A stretch of 64,000 nucleotides of DNA from Arachidicoccus ginsenosidivorans (GTDB lineage Bacteria; Bacteroidota; Bacteroidia; Chitinophagales; Chitinophagaceae), in NCBI RefSeq assembly GCF_007971385.1, contig NZ_CP042434.1, forward strand, positions 3,596,001 to 3,660,000, in the 5' to 3' direction. Position 1 is the stretch's first letter. The number at the start of each line of letters is the position of its first letter. Both the position numbers and the translations under genes were made by a program. The notes under the pieces were generated by a model. The model had not been told where the DNA came from. It made no database searches and was given only the letters and a program-made list of their open reading frames with translations. This document shows positions 31,853 through 41,871 of the stretch, in pieces.

Positions 31853-33073
31853 TTATGATTTAGCGGGATATAATGCTAATTCCAGGTGTACCGTAAAGGT
31901 ATCCTGGTCCCGGTGAATAAAAAAACTGCTCTTATCCTGGTAAAGAAGTTCTATTCTTCTTTGAACGTTGGATAAACCTATGCCAGATACCCGGTCCTTG
32001 ATTTCCGTACTTGCCGGGTCGTACCCATTACTGATATTAAAGGTTAACCGCCCGTTTTGGGTAACCAGATGAATATCGATGGCCGGGTGTGCAAGATAAC
32101 CTGTCCCGTGTTTAAAGGCATTTTCTACAAAAGGAATTAAGAGCATCGGCTCAATTTCTGCCCAGTTGTTTTCAAGTTGTATGTCTAGGTCTATTTTTAT
32201 GCGATCTCCGAATCGTTGTTTTTGAAGTTCAATATAGGTTTTCAGGTAACTGACTTCAGTCGTAAGCAACACTTTTTCTTCTCGGGTGTCATAAAGCATA
32301 TATTGTAGCAGGGAAGAAAGCTGAATAATCGTCGGTTCCGCCTGTTCGCTTTTCATGCGAATCAAAGCTGTTACGTTATTTAAAATATTAAAGATAAAAT
32401 GTGGGCTGATCTGTGAACGTAAAAACGAAAGCTCAGTTTTAAGGTTTTCTTCCTTTTGTTGTTGCAAACGCTGTGCGGCGCGGGTTTTATCGCGCCAGAT
32501 TTGCCACAGGGAGCTGGAAAGTATTGCCAGTATGAAAGGCGGCAAACTAAAGGTGATAGCCCGGATAATATTATAATGACGATCGTTAATGAAAGTTCTG
32601 AATAACAGATAATTAGCGCCCAGGGCAAACACAAATAATACCAGGATGCTGATTGAATAGGATGCCCACTTTTTTACAGTGGCTAACCTTGGAATCAAAA
32701 GGATACTATTCAGGTAAAAAATAACGATCCAAACCAGGTTATTAAAGATGGACATTTGCAAAAAAGCCAGACGTAAATTCTCTGATGGCGGACCGGGCAT
32801 ACGGTGGCGGTCACTGTTATATTGAATAAAGGGCAGTGATAAAATGGCGATCCACATAATGATATGCAGTAAGATAATCACCCGCTTGTCAGAAAAGTTG
32901 ATACGCACTGCTTTTTGCATCAGAAAATGAAGATAACCATTTTTGTGCTTTACCTGATCATTATTAATGGATGGCCTGTCTGTTTTCATAAATTTTAAAC
33001 TTTGTCTGCTAGGATGATCAGCCAACTTAACTCCAAACCCATCTTTTGCCATTTTATTATAATAGTTATTCAT
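31853..33073 (-). CDS. LytS-like sensor histidine kinase
   Basis: 406 residues. Four hydrophobic segments lie between about residues 60 and 190, such as LLHIIMWIAILSLPFI and ISILVLFVFALGANYLLF. They are followed by the His_kinase motif LRSQISPHFIFNILNNV carrying the phospho-histidine, and a HATPase domain with LLIPFVENAFKHG and GIGLSNVQRRIELLY. No periplasmic sensing domain is evident, so the membrane part is the likely sensor. The annotated start overlaps the end of the permease gene by 8 bases, which suggests translational coupling. A later Met (MKTDRPSINN, near residue 29) is also possible. Confidence 0.9.
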   Translation of the reverse strand: MNNYYNKMAKDGFGVKLADHPSRQSLKFMKTDRPSINNDQVKHKNGYLHFLMQKAVRINFSDKRVIILLHIIMWIAILSLPFIQYNSDRHRMPGPPSENLRLAFLQMSIFNNLVWIVIFYLNSILLIPRLATVKKWASYSISILVLFVFALGANYLLFRTFINDRHYNIIRAITFSLPPFILAILSSSLWQIWRDKTRAAQRLQQQKEENLKTELSFLRSQISPHFIFNILNNVTALIRMKSEQAEPTIIQLSSLLQYMLYDTREEKVLLTTEVSYLKTYIELQKQRFGDRIKIDLDIQLENNWAEIEPMLLIPFVENAFKHGTGYLAHPAIDIHLVTQNGRLTFNISNGYDPASTEIKDRVSGIGLSNVQRRIELLYQDKSSFFIHRDQDTFTVHLELALYPAKS

Positions 33074-34289
33074 AACGCAAGGCTTCTATAGGATCAAGCC
33101 TGGCTGCCTTTTGCGCCGGATAATAGCCAAAGAATACCCCTGTGACCCCACAGACCAGAAAGGAGATGATAATAGAAGTCTCAGAGATCAGCACTGGCCA
33201 ATGAGCCAGTTGGGTAATCAAAAATGAAGAGAGCAGGCCTAAGGCAACACCTATCAGCCCGCCTGTGATACTAATGATAATTGCCTCAATCAGAAACTGC
33301 ATCAGTATATCTCTACCCCGGGCGCCAATAGCCATTCTAAGCCCGATTTCTTTGGTACGCTCTGTAACGGAGACATACATGATATTCATAATGCCAATAC
33401 CACCAATAAAAAGAGAAATCCCTGCAATGGAGGTCAGTAGCACGGTCAGCATACTACTGGTGGCACTGATGGTGCTGATCAGCTCCGCCTGGGTTCTGAC
33501 ATTAAAATCATCTTCTTGTTGATCCGTGAGTTTATGATTGGCTCTTATGATGTCGGTGATCTGTTGCGTCGCAGAGTCGCTGGCAGATTCACTGATGGCA
33601 GAGACGTAAATCTGGTTCAGATAGACGGTGCTGGCCGTTATTCTGTTTTGTACGGTTGTATAGGGGGCAAGGATGATGTCATCCTGGTCCTGCCCAAAAT
33701 TACTTTGTCCTTTTGGCACCAGTGTACCGATGATCTGAAACGGGGTTTTACCAAAACGAATATATTTACCAATAGGATCTACACCTTTTGCAAAAAGGTT
33801 ATCAATAACCGTTTGGCCAAGCAGACAGACTTTGGCAGAGGTCAGTATATCCTTATCACTGAAATTAACACCGTTCTGCAAGGCAAATTGGCGGATATGC
33901 AGATAGTCCTGACTGACGCCATAGATTGTCGTAGGCCAGTTCATACCACCGTTAACGGCTTGTCCGCTGGCATTCACTACCGGAGAAATGCCGTCAATTT
34001 TAGTAGCGCCCTTTTTTATAGCATTCACATCCTTCATGGTAAGTGACTGGAAACTACTGCCCCCGATTCTGACCCCGCCCTCACGATTACTTTGGGGAAA
34101 AATAGTAATCATATTGGAACCCATGGTGGAAAGTGAGTTGCGGATACTTTGCTTAGAGCCTTGTCCGATGGCCATCATCGCAATCACAGCAGCGACACCT
34201 ATGATGATGCCCAGCATGGTAAGAAAGGCCCTTAGCTTATTTCGCTGCAGGGCTCTTATTGCGAGTTTGATTAGATTTAATATAGCCAT
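33066..34289 (-). CDS. MacB-type ABC transporter permease (FtsX-like)
   Basis: 407 residues. It begins with the MacB_PCD pattern ALQRNKLRAFLTMLGIIIGVAAVIAM-like start (a membrane segment), has a large periplasmic domain (about residues 45-270) and ends with three membrane helices around SIAGISLFIGGIGIMNIMYVSVTERTKEIGLRMAIGA, typical of FtsX-like permeases. The ATPase is encoded separately in the gene upstream, unlike E. coli MacB, where both are fused. With the MacA-like adaptor and TolC it would form a tripartite pump that expels compounds or peptides from the periplasm. The substrate is unknown. Confidence 0.92.
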   Translation of the reverse strand: MAILNLIKLAIRALQRNKLRAFLTMLGIIIGVAAVIAMMAIGQGSKQSIRNSLSTMGSNMITIFPQSNREGGVRIGGSSFQSLTMKDVNAIKKGATKIDGISPVVNASGQAVNGGMNWPTTIYGVSQDYLHIRQFALQNGVNFSDKDILTSAKVCLLGQTVIDNLFAKGVDPIGKYIRFGKTPFQIIGTLVPKGQSNFGQDQDDIILAPYTTVQNRITASTVYLNQIYVSAISESASDSATQQITDIIRANHKLTDQQEDDFNVRTQAELISTISATSSMLTVLLTSIAGISLFIGGIGIMNIMYVSVTERTKEIGLRMAIGARGRDILMQFLIEAIIISITGGLIGVALGLLSSFLITQLAHWPVLISETSIIISFLVCGVTGVFFGYYPAQKAARLDPIEALRYE

Positions 34290-34399
34290 TGCTGTTGTAT
34301 TTATATTTACGCTTATTTTATCACCTTGTCTGAACCCGTTATTTTTTTACTGAGAGACATCCTAAGCCAGTAAAAACAAGGCTGAGTTGCTGGACGCCG

Positions 34400-35151
34400 C
34401 TAAATAGAGTAACTATCTGATGCCGGTAATTCTTCTAGTGCCTGTTTGGCAGAGCGGACCTGTTCGTTTTTAATATCTTTTTGTACCAGCCCGTCTCTGA
34501 GCATAATGGTTCGACTGCTGAAGGCAGCAATATCCGGCTCATGAGTGACAAATACGATTGTTTTTCCTTCTTTATTCAACTCCTGCATGAGGGCCATGAT
34601 TTCATAGGAGGTCCGGGTGTCCAGATTACCGGTTGCCTCATCTGCTAAAATCATAACCGGCTCGCCGACCAGGGCTCTGGCAATGGCTACACGTTGCTGT
34701 TGACCGCCGGAGAGTTGATTGGGCGTGTGGTCCAGACGGCCTTCCAGTTTTACTGCCTGTAAAGCCCTGATGGCTTTTTCTTTGCGCTGGGCAGCAGATA
34801 TTTTTTATTATAGAATAAAGGCAACTCCACATTTTCCAGGGCAGAAGTCCTGGCCAGCAGATTATAGGATTGAAAAACAAAGCCGATTTTGGAATTTCGT
34901 ACACCTGCCAACTCATTACGATCTAGTTTACCTACATCAAGGCCGTCTAGCAGATAAGTGCCGCTGGTAGGTTTATCCAGACAGCCCAGGATATTGAGCA
35001 TGGTGGTTTTGCCCGACCCGCTACTACCCATAATGGTCACAAACTCCCCTGCTTGGATGGAAAAGGATACATCCTTTAAGGCGTGTACCGTTTCTCCACC
35101 CATCGCAAAGGATCTTTTTAAATGTTGGATGTTTAATATTTCGTTTGTCAT
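34400..35151 (-). CDS. MacB-type ABC transporter ATP-binding protein, one frameshift
   Basis: About 250 residues if one base is restored in the T-run at 34801-34806 (an A-run on the coding strand), which recovers [18 protein letters not shown]. Walker A is GSSGSGKT (residues 42-49), the Q-loop is FVFQSYNLL, the ABC signature [15 protein letters not shown] and Walker [11 protein letters not shown] are intact, and the H-loop is in FVTHEPD. These are features of the lipoprotein-exporter/MacB class. Start at ATG 35151 ([11 protein letters not shown]) is preferred to a start three codons upstream. It lies between the adaptor and the permease and would power the pump. Confidence 0.9.
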
Positions 35152-35208
35152 TGGAATCATTTTGTTTCATCAAAGAAGTAATTGGCTGCCATTCACTTTT
35201 AAGGGTGC

Positions 35209-36402
35209 TTATTTCTTTTTAGTGTTTCTTTTGGGGCGATGAGGCATAAATGGGCTGGCACCCTCTGATGCGTTGGCTTCTTTTACGGTCGTCTCAGCTT
35301 CCGCTGTTACGACCTGATCTGCGGTAGCTAGTCCAGACAATACCTGGATCTTTGTATTATCATCCAGACCTACCGTGATCCTTTTTTGCACCAATTGGTT
35401 ATCTTTTCTAATCCATACAAAACGTTCATTATCCTTTAAGGCAGAAGTGTCTGCAGCTTTTACCAGGCTGTAAGGGGCGTTTGGCGCGGGCACGGATGGT
35501 GAATAGGACGCCGCTTTTTCTGGTATCAGCAGGGCACTATCAGCTTCACTGGTATAGATTATGATGCTTGCTGTCATGCCTGGCTTTAGTTTTAGATCGT
35601 TATTCGGTGCATTGATAATAGTGGTATAAGTGACGACATTAGAAGAGGTAGTAGGGCTGAGTCTGATTTCCTGAACCCGGCCTTCAAAAGTTTGGCCTAA
35701 GAATGCATCGACAGTAAAAGTTACTCTTTCGCTGTCTTTTATATTACCCACGTCTGCTTCATCCACTGAGGCCTGCACCTGCATTTTTTTCAGATCTTTG
35801 GCGATGGTAAACAAAGTGGGTGTGCTAAAACTTGCTGCAACTGTCTGACCTTCGCTGACATTTCTGGAAAGCACTGTGCCATCAATAGGGGAATATATTT
35901 TGGATAAAGACAAATTCTTTTCCGCGGTAGCCAGACTCGCATTTTGTGTGCTCACGCTGGCCTTGGCCGAGTTGTAGGTATAGACCGCATTGTCGTAATC
36001 TGCCTGGCTGATGGCACCTACAGCAAAAAGCTGTTTTTGTCTGGATAAATTGCTGGTTTGATAGTTCAGATTGCTCTCGGCGGCTGCCAGATTGCCTTTT
36101 GCCTGATCCACAGATGCAATAAACAAAGACTGATCCAGAACTGCCAGTAGCTGTCCTTTTTTTACCACTGAATTATAATCTGCGTAAATCGCCTGAACGG
36201 TTCCTGATACCTGCGTACCCACAGCTACTGTATCTACTGGCTGAATCGTACCGGTAGCGGTGACCGTTTCTGCAATATGTCCTATGTAGGGATTTTCGGA
36301 GGTAAAAGTGGTCACCACCGGACTGGGTTTTAAAAAGAAAAACCAGCCCAGAAATGCCAATATAACGATGGCCAGTGTGATGATAATGGGTTTCTTTTTC
36401 AT
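35209..36402 (-). CDS. MacA-like periplasmic adaptor (HlyD family)
   Basis: 397 residues with an N-terminal membrane anchor (IIITLAIVILAFLGWFFF), a biotinyl-lipoyl-like half motif (GTIQPVDTVAVGTQVSGTV), an alpha-helical hairpin (about residues 95-170), the second lipoyl half (KIYSPIDGTVLSRNVSEGQTV) and beta-barrel domains to a lysine-rich end (KRNTKKK). This is the membrane fusion protein of MacAB-TolC-type pumps, linking the inner membrane ABC transporter with the outer membrane channel. It sits 29 bases after the TolC gene and 57 bases before the ATPase. Confidence 0.93.
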   Translation of the reverse strand: MKKKPIIITLAIVILAFLGWFFFLKPSPVVTTFTSENPYIGHIAETVTATGTIQPVDTVAVGTQVSGTVQAIYADYNSVVKKGQLLAVLDQSLFIASVDQAKGNLAAAESNLNYQTSNLSRQKQLFAVGAISQADYDNAVYTYNSAKASVSTQNASLATAEKNLSLSKIYSPIDGTVLSRNVSEGQTVAASFSTPTLFTIAKDLKKMQVQASVDEADVGNIKDSERVTFTVDAFLGQTFEGRVQEIRLSPTTSSNVVTYTTIINAPNNDLKLKPGMTASIIIYTSEADSALLIPEKAASYSPSVPAPNAPYSLVKAADTSALKDNERFVWIRKDNQLVQKRITVGLDDNTKIQVLSGLATADQVVTAEAETTVKEANASEGASPFMPHRPKRNTKKK

Positions 36403-36431
36403 CCGTATTAATTTAGAAGTGATTGTTTTTT

Positions 36432-37886
36432 TTAATGAGTAACAACTGGGATTCCGGCATAAAAATTATAGATACGTGCCTGTAATGCTGCCGTATATTT
36501 TGCCTGTATAAAGTTTTGTTCCGCTTGAACGTACAGCGATTTTTGTTGCAGGTAATCTGCCGTCACATAATTACTGACTTTCATCTCTTCCCCTGCGACA
36601 CGGAAGGCTTCTTTGGCATAGGTCAGTTGCTGCAATGCCGCTTCGTACTGACTTAAGGCATTATTGACATTAAGATAGGCCTGCTCCACTTGCTGGCTTA
36701 ATTGCAATTTGGTATTTTCCAAAGAAAGCTGTGCTTGCCGGATGGCAATATCTGCCTTATCGGCATTGGTCCGGGTCTGTTTTCTATCAAAAATTGGAAT
36801 GCTTAATGTCAGACCTAACTGCTGATATAAATTATTGTTGAGTTGTGGAAAGTATCCGCCAGTGGCAGTAGAACCGTAACTAGCGCCTACTGAACCGCCC
36901 AATGACAGTGTTGGTTTCAGGCCGGCTTTGATTTTAGCCAGTTCGGCCTGCTCAACTTCCACATTAATAGCACTGCTGGCCACTTCTGGACGGCTATTTA
37001 GTGCAGTGGCTTGTACTTCGCTCAGAGGCAGAAGAACAGGCACTTCTTGTAGGTTACTTGTGCTACTGATATTAAAGGGCGTAGAGGTAGGTAACTGCAG
37101 AATTTGCTTTAAGGTTAGTATATATTGCTTTTCGGTATTCTCAGCACTGACCAGTTGATATTTATCGGAAGCCAGTGTTGCTTGCAACTCTAGTACATTT
37201 TTTTTGGCAACCGTCCCTACTTTGAAGAATTGTTCACCCTGGTCTACCAGGGCACTAGTAGATTCTATTAAGCCCTTATAATAAGTAATGTTTTCTTTAG
37301 CCAGTAGTATATTTAAATAGGCCTGGGTGATGGACAGGGTAATGTCATTTTCTGTTGTCTGGATATCAAGGCCAGCTGCCTGCAGGCTTAATTTTTTGGA
37401 TTCAATATCATTTTTCAAATATCCCCCCTGATACAAGGTCATATCACCAGAAATTCCATAGGATCCATTAACGCCTGTGCCGCTATGTAGGTGGGAGAGA
37501 TCCTGTGAAAGGCTGGCACTGACAGATGGCAATCTATTGAATCTGGATTGATCTAAATCCTTGCCTGCACTTTCAGCGGTCAATTGCATGGATTGAATGG
37601 TGATGTTGTGCTCCCTTGCATACTGCAGGCAGGTTGTCAAATCCCAGATCGTTGAATCTGAATTAGAATGCTCGTTTGTTGGCATCTGCTGGACTGAAGA
37701 GGAAAAACTACTGTCCTTTTGTATTGGAGGGTACCCAGAAGCGTCGGCTACCTGTGCTCTGACACTTCCTGCTAAACCTATTAAAAGGCCTGCTAACAGT
37801 GCCAAAAAGGTACTGCGCCGATATCCCTGTGCAGGGTGTCTGGCAATCCGCAGACCGGAATTGATATTATATTGTTTTATTGCCAT
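36432..37886 (-). CDS. TolC-family outer membrane efflux protein
   Basis: 484 residues, secreted by an N-terminal signal (hydrophobic segment LALLAGLLIGLAGSVRAQ about residues 28-45). Two OEP repeats follow, each with long coiled-coil helices rich in Q, A and L (LQYAREHNITIQSMQL, and AEQNFIQAKYTAALQARIYNFYAG at the end). TolC trimers form a channel across the outer membrane and a periplasmic tunnel. It is the first gene of the efflux-sensor operon on the minus strand, and about 600 bases of intergenic DNA separate it from the following SusC. Confidence 0.93.
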   Translation of the reverse strand: MAIKQYNINSGLRIARHPAQGYRRSTFLALLAGLLIGLAGSVRAQVADASGYPPIQKDSSFSSSVQQMPTNEHSNSDSTIWDLTTCLQYAREHNITIQSMQLTAESAGKDLDQSRFNRLPSVSASLSQDLSHLHSGTGVNGSYGISGDMTLYQGGYLKNDIESKKLSLQAAGLDIQTTENDITLSITQAYLNILLAKENITYYKGLIESTSALVDQGEQFFKVGTVAKKNVLELQATLASDKYQLVSAENTEKQYILTLKQILQLPTSTPFNISSTSNLQEVPVLLPLSEVQATALNSRPEVASSAINVEVEQAELAKIKAGLKPTLSLGGSVGASYGSTATGGYFPQLNNNLYQQLGLTLSIPIFDRKQTRTNADKADIAIRQAQLSLENTKLQLSQQVEQAYLNVNNALSQYEAALQQLTYAKEAFRVAGEEMKVSNYVTADYLQQKSLYVQAEQNFIQAKYTAALQARIYNFYAGIPVVTH

Positions 37887-38499
37887 AGCCGTATTCTTTT
37901 ACTTATGGAGTGTAAAATTAGCCCTAGGTTAAGGGGACAAATCCCGTTTTGTTACCAAACCGGTGAATCCTGCGACGAAAACTTATGTGTGTGAATTTTG
38001 AAGGATGTTTAATTGTCTGCTTGCCGGTTTTTGTGCATAATAATGCAGCTTACTGCTGAATTTAGACGGTGATTGCAATATGTACTTGCGGGTTTTTGCG
38101 TGTTTTGGTGTTAAAGAAGATTGTATATTAGTAATTGTCTATATATTTGTAGAATGCTTAAGTTAATTGATTATTAACATTAAATATATTATTAAGAAAA
38201 TAATAATTAAAATTTGTGCAAAAATTATTGTTTGTTTAACTGAATTTGTGTAATTCTGTAGGGTTATTTTGGAGAAAATTGTGATTTTTTGCGGAAGTGT
38301 TTTATCGAACAAATATTTAAAGTTGGCAATAAAATGCAAAAAAATGAAACAAGATTATTACTGTCCGATTTAAAGATGTTACCGGATGTAAATGCAAAAC
38401 TGTTAAATGTCTAATGCACATCGAACCTCTTGATAAAAACGGATAATCTTAAAAAGCTGTCTAGCCTTACAACAATTCTTATTACTCAAAATCTATTGT
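37887..38499. other. 613-base divergent intergenic region
   Basis: No gene is seen. The region separates the efflux operon from a SusC gene and is very AT-rich from 38130 on. Two similar phrases, CTTGCCGGTTTTTGTG and CTTGCGGGTTTTTGCG, occur about 70 bases apart. A candidate plus-strand promoter lies at 38121-38149. The long leader that would result before susC may hold regulatory structure, but I could not identify any. Confidence 0.4.
38121..38149 (+). promoter_or_regulatory. Candidate promoter of the second SusCD pair
   Basis: TTG at 38121-38123 and TATATTTG at 38142-38149 are separated by 18 bases and match the Bacteroidota -33/-7 pattern. The start codon of the SusC gene is 350 bases downstream, so the assignment is tentative. 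Confidence 0.35.
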
Positions 38500-41400
38500 A
38501 TGCATTCACCAAAAATTAAAACTGTCATGGAGTCTTTGGGCTGGTCGAAAACCAGTTTCGGAAAACTCACTGGTCCTGCAAATGGACAAACAGTTCATCC
38601 GCCCCATAAACATACCGGGAACCGGCTGAGATTTATTTTATTATCCATTACGATGGCGGGGCTATTACTAATAATCTCCATTGGGCAAAATAATGCCCAG
38701 GCGCAGGCGGTAGATACCATCCGGGGTAATGTTTATAGTACCGTTGATGGAACGCCTGTTGTAGGCGCTTCCGTGACTGTTAAGGGGACGACACAGGGCA
38801 CGCTTACAGACAATGATGGGAATTTTCAGTTGCTGGCTAAACTGCCCGTTATACTATCTGTGACGGATATATCTCATTTACCCCAGGAAATTCCTGTCAA
38901 TGAAAATAAACTGGTCAGTGTGGGTATGCAAGCCTCAACCACCAGTCTAAATGATGTTGTTGTCGTGGGGTACGGTGAACAACAAAGAGGTCAGGTAACC
39001 GGTGCCGTAAGTACAGTGGATGTGACAAAAACTTTCCGTGATCGCCCATTAACGGATCCAATTAAAGGATTGCAAGGGGTAGCACCAGGACTATCCATTA
39101 GTTATTCAAATGGGGGATTGACAGCAGGGGCTACTGTACGCATACGCGGTATTGGCTCCCTTGTCGGTTCAGGTAGTCCACTGATCATGGTTGATAATGT
39201 AGAAACCGATGACCTGTCGGTACTCAATCCGGATGACATTGAAAGCGTCTCTGTCTTAAAAGATGCCGCTTCAACGGCTATTTATGGTGCTAGAGCGGCT
39301 TTTGGTGTTATTTTGATTAAAACCAAATCCGGCCGGATGAACCGGCCCACCCAGGTGACTTATTCTAATAACTTCTACTGGAGCACGCCGACCACTTTAC
39401 CGGATTTTGCAGATCCGACTAAAGGATTAGCCGGAATTATTAAAGCAGATGAAAGAGCAGGGGTGACACCGGAACTATTCGGGATGGACCTTAACAAGTT
39501 AATTGATGGTATCCAGAACTGGAAAGACAAATATGCAGGCAGCCGAAACTCAGATGAAATGGTACTGGGAGAGGATTTTGATATGACCGATAGCACAATC
39601 CCTTATTTTTATCGGGTGTGGGATGTGAAAAAAATGATGCTGCGCACACAACCTGGCCAACAACATAATATCAGGGTTTCCGGCGGCAGCGAAAATATCG
39701 GTTATTATGTTTCTGCGGGTTATAGTAACGAAGGTGGGATCATGCGGGTGCATCCCGATCAGGTGCAAAAATATAATATCAGTACCGGTGTAACTGCACA
39801 TGTAACCAAATGGTGGGATTTGAATGTGAAGATGTTGTACCGAAATTTTGAGTATGATTATCCATTTGGTTATTATGGGGCAACACAAAACTATTTTTAT
39901 TATATGTGGCGTTGGGGGGCCTACTGGCCTTATGGTACCTATCAGGGGAAATATTTTAGAAATATACCTGCTTATCTGAACACAGCGCAGGATAATACAG
40001 TGATTGATAATTATAGCAGGGTAGATCTGAGCTCCAATATTAAACTGACAAAGGATTTGAAAATACATGCAGACTATAGTATTGTTCGCGATAATGTGAT
40101 TCGGCAAAATACCGGTGGGCCGGTCATGGCCTGGAACAGCTGGACATCAGGCACCCCTTTTGAGAATATCTCTTCCTCTGGTTATGATTATACCTCGGCT
40201 GAGCAGATGCGTAACAATATAAATGTCTTTAATATTTATGCCACATATGATAAGCATTTGGCAGGGGAGCATCATTTTAAATTGATGGCGGGTATTAACT
40301 CTCAAAGTAATAGCAATATTAATTTTTATGCCCAGCGCAAAAGTATTCTGGATCCAACCAAAGGGTATCTGGATCTTGCCTCAGGTGACATGAGTGCTTC
40401 GGGCGGAAATGGGCAAAGCGCCTTTGCGGGCTATTTTGGTCGTTTGAACTATGATTATAAGGATAAATACTTACTTGAACTGGATGGTCGTTATGATGGC
40501 TCCTCTTCTTTTGCGGCAAAAGATCGCTGGTCTATGTTTGGCTCTGGATCTGTGGGTTACAGAATCAGCAAAGAAAAGTTTATGGACTTTATAAAACCCT
40601 TAATTACTGACTGGAAATTCAGGGCCTCTTATGGTGCGATCGGAAATCAGGATTTAGGCGGCAGCAACCGCTATCTTCCTCTGATGAGTGCTGGTGCCGT
40701 GGGCTGGGTGGTCAATGGAGTTGAAGCTCAAGGAATTGGCGCGCCAAATGCAGTCGCCAATTCGCTGACCTGGGAGAAGATCACGACCTTGAATTTAGGT
40801 ACGGATATCAGTATGGCGCATGATAAACTGTCTTTAACTTTTGATTGGTTCCAACGCTCCAATGATGGGATGTTAACTCAAAATGCAGTTGCTAGTACAT
40901 TTGGAACATCGGCCCCTTGGGTCAATGGAGGAAGCATGCGTACCAGAGGTTGGGAACTAAGTGTGAATGGTAATCTTCCGATAAATAAGGATCTGGCTTT
41001 TTACGGCTCCTTAACTTTGACTGATTATAAAACGGTGATTACAAAGTGGGATAATGACTCAAAACTTCTTTCTCAGAATTACACTGGAGAAACCTATGGG
41101 GATATTTGGGGTTTTGAAACCGACCGCTATTTTACGGCTGCTGATTTTAACCAGGATGGAAGCTTTGCTTCAGGTGTGCCTGATCAATCTGGCCTAACGA
41201 GTGGTAACTTTAAATATGGTCCCGGTGACATCAAATATAAAGATTTGGATGGCAGTGGTGTGATTGATGGAGGCGATTTTTCTGCCAATAATCCAGGTGA
41301 TTTGAAAGTGATCGGTAATACCCAGCCGCGTTATATGTATAGCTTCAGACTAGGAGGCGTATACAAAAACCTGGATTTTGATTTCTTTTTCCAGGGCGTA

Positions 41401-41844
41401 GGTAAACAAAGTTATTGGGGGACCGGTGATGTAGCCATGCCAAACTTCAGGGGTGGAGATATCTTATATGCACATCAACTGGATTATTGGACACCGGATA
41501 ATACAGATGCCAGATATCCTAACCCATATGCAGGTAATGCAAGTGGAAAGATTCCGGGTCTTGCGTCAGGTGGTAATAATTTCTACCCACAAAGCAAATA
41601 TTTGCTTAATACGGCTTATTTAAGACTGAAAAATGTATCCATCGGTTATACCTTGCCACGCCAGTGGCTCAGCCGTTATAATATTAAATCAGTTAGGCTT
41701 TATGTCAGTGGTGAGAATTTATTTACGTTCTCAGATTTAGGCGTGCCTTTGGATCCGGAAGCACTGGATGGTTATAGTGCTTCTACTGGTAGAACTTTCC
41801 CTATTCAACGGATGTATTCATTTGGTGCACAAATCAGACTCTAA
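38500..41844 (+). CDS. SusC/RagA TonB-dependent outer membrane transporter
   Basis: 1114 residues. Unusually, about 45 polar residues precede the hydrophobic signal segment (FILLSITMAGLLLIISIGQ, about residues 47-65), so a start further in or a long n-region is possible. Then come a carboxypeptidase-like domain (IRGNVYSTVDGTPVVGASV), DVVVVGYGEQQRG and a plug with IKGLQGVAPGLSI and VRIRGIGSLVGSGSPLIMVD, and the beta-barrel to the C-terminal aromatic-rich strand (MYSFGAQIRL). The SusD partner follows after 27 bases. No carbohydrate enzyme is adjacent, so the substrate is not predictable and could be a glycan or a peptide. The frame is intact. Confidence 0.93.
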   Translation: MHSPKIKTVMESLGWSKTSFGKLTGPANGQTVHPPHKHTGNRLRFILLSITMAGLLLIISIGQNNAQAQAVDTIRGNVYSTVDGTPVVGASVTVKGTTQGTLTDNDGNFQLLAKLPVILSVTDISHLPQEIPVNENKLVSVGMQASTTSLNDVVVVGYGEQQRGQVTGAVSTVDVTKTFRDRPLTDPIKGLQGVAPGLSISYSNGGLTAGATVRIRGIGSLVGSGSPLIMVDNVETDDLSVLNPDDIESVSVLKDAASTAIYGARAAFGVILIKTKSGRMNRPTQVTYSNNFYWSTPTTLPDFADPTKGLAGIIKADERAGVTPELFGMDLNKLIDGIQNWKDKYAGSRNSDEMVLGEDFDMTDSTIPYFYRVWDVKKMMLRTQPGQQHNIRVSGGSENIGYYVSAGYSNEGGIMRVHPDQVQKYNISTGVTAHVTKWWDLNVKMLYRNFEYDYPFGYYGATQNYFYYMWRWGAYWPYGTYQGKYFRNIPAYLNTAQDNTVIDNYSRVDLSSNIKLTKDLKIHADYSIVRDNVIRQNTGGPVMAWNSWTSGTPFENISSSGYDYTSAEQMRNNINVFNIYATYDKHLAGEHHFKLMAGINSQSNSNINFYAQRKSILDPTKGYLDLASGDMSASGGNGQSAFAGYFGRLNYDYKDKYLLELDGRYDGSSSFAAKDRWSMFGSGSVGYRISKEKFMDFIKPLITDWKFRASYGAIGNQDLGGSNRYLPLMSAGAVGWVVNGVEAQGIGAPNAVANSLTWEKITTLNLGTDISMAHDKLSLTFDWFQRSNDGMLTQNAVASTFGTSAPWVNGGSMRTRGWELSVNGNLPINKDLAFYGSLTLTDYKTVITKWDNDSKLLSQNYTGETYGDIWGFETDRYFTAADFNQDGSFASGVPDQSGLTSGNFKYGPGDIKYKDLDGSGVIDGGDFSANNPGDLKVIGNTQPRYMYSFRLGGVYKNLDFDFFFQGVGKQSYWGTGDVAMPNFRGGDILYAHQLDYWTPDNTDARYPNPYAGNASGKIPGLASGGNNFYPQSKYLLNTAYLRLKNVSIGYTLPRQWLSRYNIKSVRLYVSGENLFTFSDLGVPLDPEALDGYSASTGRTFPIQRMYSFGAQIRL

Positions 41845-41871
41845 AATTAACTGACAGAAAAATTTACAATT

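Noticed and set aside
33516..34046. 176-codon open frame on the plus strand
   Set aside because: It is antisense to the MacB-like permease, which is well supported; no motif is visible.
34638..34916. 92-codon minus-strand open frame within the ABC ATPase
   Set aside because: It reads the ATPase in a wrong frame; the frameshift-corrected ATPase explains the region better.
39550..40107. 185-codon minus-strand open frame
   Set aside because: It is opposite an intact SusC gene and low in family-like content.
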